A DNA stretch of 7,786 nucleotides from Acidimangrovimonas sp. (GTDB lineage: Bacteria > Pseudomonadota > Alphaproteobacteria > Rhodobacterales > Rhodobacteraceae). Location of the stretch: contig JASBUM010000184.1 in the NCBI GenBank assembly GCA_030147905.1, positions 1-7,786 on the forward strand, written 5' to 3'. Under the pieces are notes generated by a model. The model ran no database searches. It saw only the letters and a list, made by a program, of their open reading frames with translations, and was not told the DNA's origin. Positions within the stretch are counted from its first letter, which is position 1; each line of letters starts with the position of its first letter. The position numbers and the translations under genes are program-made. Below are positions 6,002 to 7,786 of the stretch, one piece after another.

Positions 6002-7222
6002 ATGACCCGAACCCATTACGACGCCCTCGAGACCCGCAGCGCCGATCAGCGCGCCGCCGATCTGGCGCGCGCCCTGCCCGCCCAGATCGCGCGGGCGCTT
6101 TCCGCACCCGGCATGGCCGCGATCCTCGGCCCCGTCGATCCCGCCGGTCACACCACGCCGGAATCGCTTGCCACGCTGCCGGTGACGCGCAAGTCGGCGC
6201 TGTCGGCGGCACAGAAGGCGCACCCGCCTCTGGGCGGACTGGTGCCCGAGGATGCGCGGTTCGAACATATCTTCCAGTCGCCGGGTCCGATCTACGAGAT
6301 CGGACGCCTCGGCGGCGACTGGTGGCGCATGGGCCGCTTCCTGCATGCCTGCGGCATCGGCGCCGGCGATATCGTTCAGAACTGTTTCGGCTATCATCTG
6401 ACCCCGGCGGGCATGATCTTCGAATCGGGCGCACGCGCGGTTGGTGCGCGTGTCCTGCCGGCGGGCACCGGGCAGACCGACCTTCAGGTGCGTGCGGCCG
6501 CCGATCTGGGCTGCACCGCCTATGCCGGCACGCCCGATTACCTCAAGGTCATCCTCGACCGCGCCGATGCGATGGGCGAGCGGCTCGCGATTTCCCGTGC
6601 GGCGGTGGGAGGCGGGGCGCTCTTTCCCTCGCTGCGTCAGGAATATGCCGATCACGGCATCGCCTGCCTGCAATGCTATGCCACGGCGGATCTGGGCAAT
6701 ATCGCCTATGAAAGCGAAGCCCTCGAAGGCATGATCGTCGACGAAGGCGTGGTGGTCGAGATCGTGACCCCCGGCACCGGCACGCCGGTTGCGCCCGGTT
6801 CGGTGGGCGAGGTGGTGGTGACCACGCTCAATCCCGATTACCCGCTGATCCGTTTCGCCACCGGGGATCTCTCGGCGGTACTGCCAGGCACCAGCCCCTG
6901 CGGGCGCACCAACATGCGCATCCGCGGCTGGATGGGGCGCGCCGACCAGACCACCAAGATCAAGGGCATGTTCGTACGCCCCGAACAGGTCGCCGCGCTG
7001 GTCGCGCGCCATGCCGAGATCGCCCGCGCCCGCGTGATCGCCGAACGGCGGGGCGAGATGGACGTGATGCGCGTGCAGATCGAGACACGCGCCGCCAATC
7101 CCGCGCTCTATGAGGGCAGCGTGCTGGAAACGCTGAAGCTGCGCGGACAGATCGAGCTGCTGCCGCCCGGCTCCCTGCCGAACGACGGCAAGGTCATCGA
7201 GGATCGTCGCCATTACGATTGA
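6002..7222 (+). CDS. PaaK-like (phenylacetate-CoA ligase family) adenylate-forming protein with atypical P-loop
   Basis: This cytoplasmic ANL-superfamily protein is related to phenylacetate-CoA ligase, which makes aryl-CoA from an acid, ATP and CoA. It is 406 residues (E. coli PaaK is 437). The N-terminal YDALETRS (6-13) and LATLPVTRKSAL (56-67) match the PaaK start. Other motifs follow: YATAD at 226-230 (A5 position), RFATGDLS at 284-291 (A7), GRADQTTKIKGMFVRPEQV at 312-330 (A8), and LPNDGKV at 392-398 with Lys397 as the likely A10 lysine. Where PaaK has a Ser/Thr/Gly-rich phosphate loop, this protein reads FQSPGPIYEIG (91-101). It may use a modified ATP site, have altered activity, or belong to a divergent subfamily. 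It lies 83 bases after the LivF-type gene on the same strand, with only a poor ribosome binding site. Substrate is unknown, and the neighbouring importer suggests it acts on the imported acid. Confidence 0.85.
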   Translation: MTRTHYDALETRSADQRAADLARALPAQIARALSAPGMAAILGPVDPAGHTTPESLATLPVTRKSALSAAQKAHPPLGGLVPEDARFEHIFQSPGPIYEIGRLGGDWWRMGRFLHACGIGAGDIVQNCFGYHLTPAGMIFESGARAVGARVLPAGTGQTDLQVRAAADLGCTAYAGTPDYLKVILDRADAMGERLAISRAAVGGGALFPSLRQEYADHGIACLQCYATADLGNIAYESEALEGMIVDEGVVVEIVTPGTGTPVAPGSVGEVVVTTLNPDYPLIRFATGDLSAVLPGTSPCGRTNMRIRGWMGRADQTTKIKGMFVRPEQVAALVARHAEIARARVIAERRGEMDVMRVQIETRAANPALYEGSVLETLKLRGQIELLPPGSLPNDGKVIEDRRHYD

Positions 7223-7281
7223 CGCCGGCCCGGCGCGGTAAGGGCGGGCGCGCTCCGCACAAGGGGCCGCACGGCGCAAGA

Positions 7282-7342
7282 CGTCCGGCGCCCGGGCGAA
7301 GGCAAGCCGCCCGTCCGGCGCCCGTCCGGCGCCCGTCCACCG
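7282..7342. repeat. GC-rich direct repeats, partly an 11-bp tandem array
   Basis: The 13-mer CGTCCGGCGCCCG occurs exactly at 7282-7294, 7312-7324 and 7323-7335. The last two copies belong to an 11-bp tandem repeat: CCCGTCCGGCG at 7310-7320 and 7321-7331, then a copy with two mismatches, CCCGTCCACCG, at 7332-7342. The unit is close to one helical turn, which would suit a regulator or nucleoid protein, but slippage in GC-rich DNA is a simpler explanation. Confidence 0.75.
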
Positions 7343-7388
7343 TGCCGGCGCGCGGTCAGGACGGCGGAAGATTCGCGCGCCCGAACCC

Positions 7389-7420
7389 GGTCCGCGCAGA
7401 AGATTCCTCTGCCGCGGACC
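7389..7420 (+). promoter_or_regulatory. Imperfect inverted repeat, possible operon-end hairpin or operator
   Basis: The left arm GGTCCGCGCAGA (7389-7400) pairs with the right arm TCTGCCGCGGACC (7408-7420) over 12 bp with a single bulged C. The loop is 7 bases. The following sequence ACGGATTTGG has only three consecutive Ts, so intrinsic termination would be inefficient. The site lies 167 bases after the ligase stop and 64 before the next start. It could be a terminator for the transport operon or an operator for the aldehyde dehydrogenase gene. The loop side overlaps the second GAAGATTC box. Confidence 0.45.
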
Positions 7421-7483
7421 ACGGATTTGGTCACCCCTGCTGGTCCGCCGCGCTTACCCTGCCGCCATTCCCCGGAGGCACAG

Positions 7484-7786
7484 ATGACGGCAGGCGCCCA
7501 TAGTTTCGAAGGCTTCATCGACGACGTGGGGCTTGTGCGACACCGGGCCTTCGTCGATGGTGGCTGGCAGGCGGCCGCGGACGGCGCCACCATCGCGGTT
7601 CGCAACCCCGCCGACGGATCGGTGCTGGGCGCGGTCCCGGCCCTTACCGGCGGGCAGAGCCGTGCGGCGGTCGATGCGGCATCCACGGCCTTTCCCGCCT
7701 GGTCGGCGCTGCTGCCGCAGGATCGTTCGGCCCTGCTGCGCCGCTGGTTCGAACTGATGGGCGAAACCCGCGAGGATCTGGCCCGC
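7484..7786 (+). CDS. gabD: NAD(P)-dependent aldehyde dehydrogenase, succinate-semialdehyde dehydrogenase-like, N-terminal 101 residues
   Basis: The gene runs off the right edge and only the N-terminal region is present. GabD-type enzymes oxidise succinate semialdehyde to succinate with NAD(P)+ in the cytoplasm. The visible part matches the GabD start well: FVDGGWQAA (23-31), VRNPADGSVLGAVP (39-52), RAAVDAASTAFPAWSALLPQ (60-79) and LLRRWFELM (84-92), parallel to INGEW, NPANGDKLGSVP and ATILRNWFNLM in E. coli GabD. The catalytic Cys and Glu lie beyond the window. The start is fixed by GGAGG at 7474-7478, 5 bases before the ATG. The 261-base upstream gap with repeats suggests its own promoter. 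Related semialdehyde dehydrogenases, such as glutarate-semialdehyde dehydrogenase, share this N-terminus, so the exact substrate is uncertain. Confidence 0.85.
   Translation, partial: MTAGAHSFEGFIDDVGLVRHRAFVDGGWQAAADGATIAVRNPADGSVLGAVPALTGGQSRAAVDAASTAFPAWSALLPQDRSALLRRWFELMGETREDLAR

Larger units (their letters stand above)
7223..7483 (+). other. 261-base non-coding gap between the transport operon and the aldehyde dehydrogenase gene
   Basis: No credible gene is seen on either strand. Open frames here are Pro/Arg/Ala-rich and resemble no protein family. The gap contains a cluster of GC-rich direct repeats (7282-7342), an imperfect inverted repeat (7389-7420), and two GAAGATTC boxes (7367-7374 and 7399-7406). 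It probably carries the end of the operon transcript and the promoter of the downstream gene, but I cannot identify a convincing -35/-10 pair. Confidence 0.6.

Noticed and set aside
5190..6434. 414-codon antisense open frame over the LivF-type and ligase genes
   Set aside because: It is in register with the LivF-type gene and ends exactly at the rare CTA codon at 5190. It shows no recognisable domain.
7223..7235. CGCCGG-C-CCGGCG palindrome right after the ligase stop
   Set aside because: A realistic hairpin has only about 4 bp, no T-run follows, and such palindromes are common at this GC content.
5888..7279. 463-codon antisense open frame over the PaaK-like gene
   Set aside because: It is in register with the sense gene, whose protein has clear family motifs. 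The antisense product does not.
7427..7460. Sigma70-like promoter (TTGGTC with TTACCCT) before the aldehyde dehydrogenase gene
   Set aside because: The spacing is about 21 bases and the second element matches poorly, so the call would be little better than chance.

Overview
This is a GC-rich, densely packed bacterial window in which every supported gene lies on the + strand. GC-ending codons dominate, TTA and CTA leucine codons are almost absent, and Shine-Dalgarno sites are of the AGGGAGG type. This fits an alphaproteobacterium, possibly Rhodobacterales-like. That placement rests on style and protein resemblance only, because no marker gene is present.

Positions 1-7222 look like one polycistronic unit, already under way at the left edge. 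In order it encodes: the C-terminal end of a long-chain-type acyl-CoA synthetase (1-489); a LivG-type ATPase (661-1479); a LivH-type permease (1557-2549); a LivM-type permease (2598-3674); a periplasmic substrate-binding protein with a Sec signal peptide (3742-5028); a LivF-type ATPase with a basic C-terminal tail (5094-5918); and a PaaK-like adenylate-forming ligase (6002-7222). The gaps are 48-171 bases and no convincing internal terminator was seen. A strong GC hairpin without a T-run sits just after the binding-protein gene and may protect its message.

Together the genes encode a complete five-part importer of the branched-chain/hydrophobic amino acid (HAAT) class, flanked by two proteins of the acyl-CoA-forming superfamily. 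The simplest reading is uptake of a carboxylic acid, aromatic or aliphatic, followed by CoA activation in the cytoplasm. The binding protein does not show the pattern I would expect of a leucine/isoleucine/valine binder, so the liv names used here mark family, not substrate. The PaaK-like protein lacks the usual Ser/Thr/Gly-rich phosphate loop although its other core motifs and C-terminal lysine are present. This is the most unusual protein feature in the window.

Positions 7223-7483 are a 261-base non-coding gap holding three copies of a 13-mer, partly arranged as an 11-bp tandem repeat. It also holds an imperfect inverted repeat and a pair of GAAGATTC boxes 32 bp apart. The start of an aldehyde dehydrogenase gene resembling succinate-semialdehyde dehydrogenase follows (7484 to the right edge). 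It probably belongs to a separate transcription unit. I see no RNA genes, mobile elements, CRISPR arrays or defence genes. The window is mainly a metabolic transport operon, with a few details worth checking.
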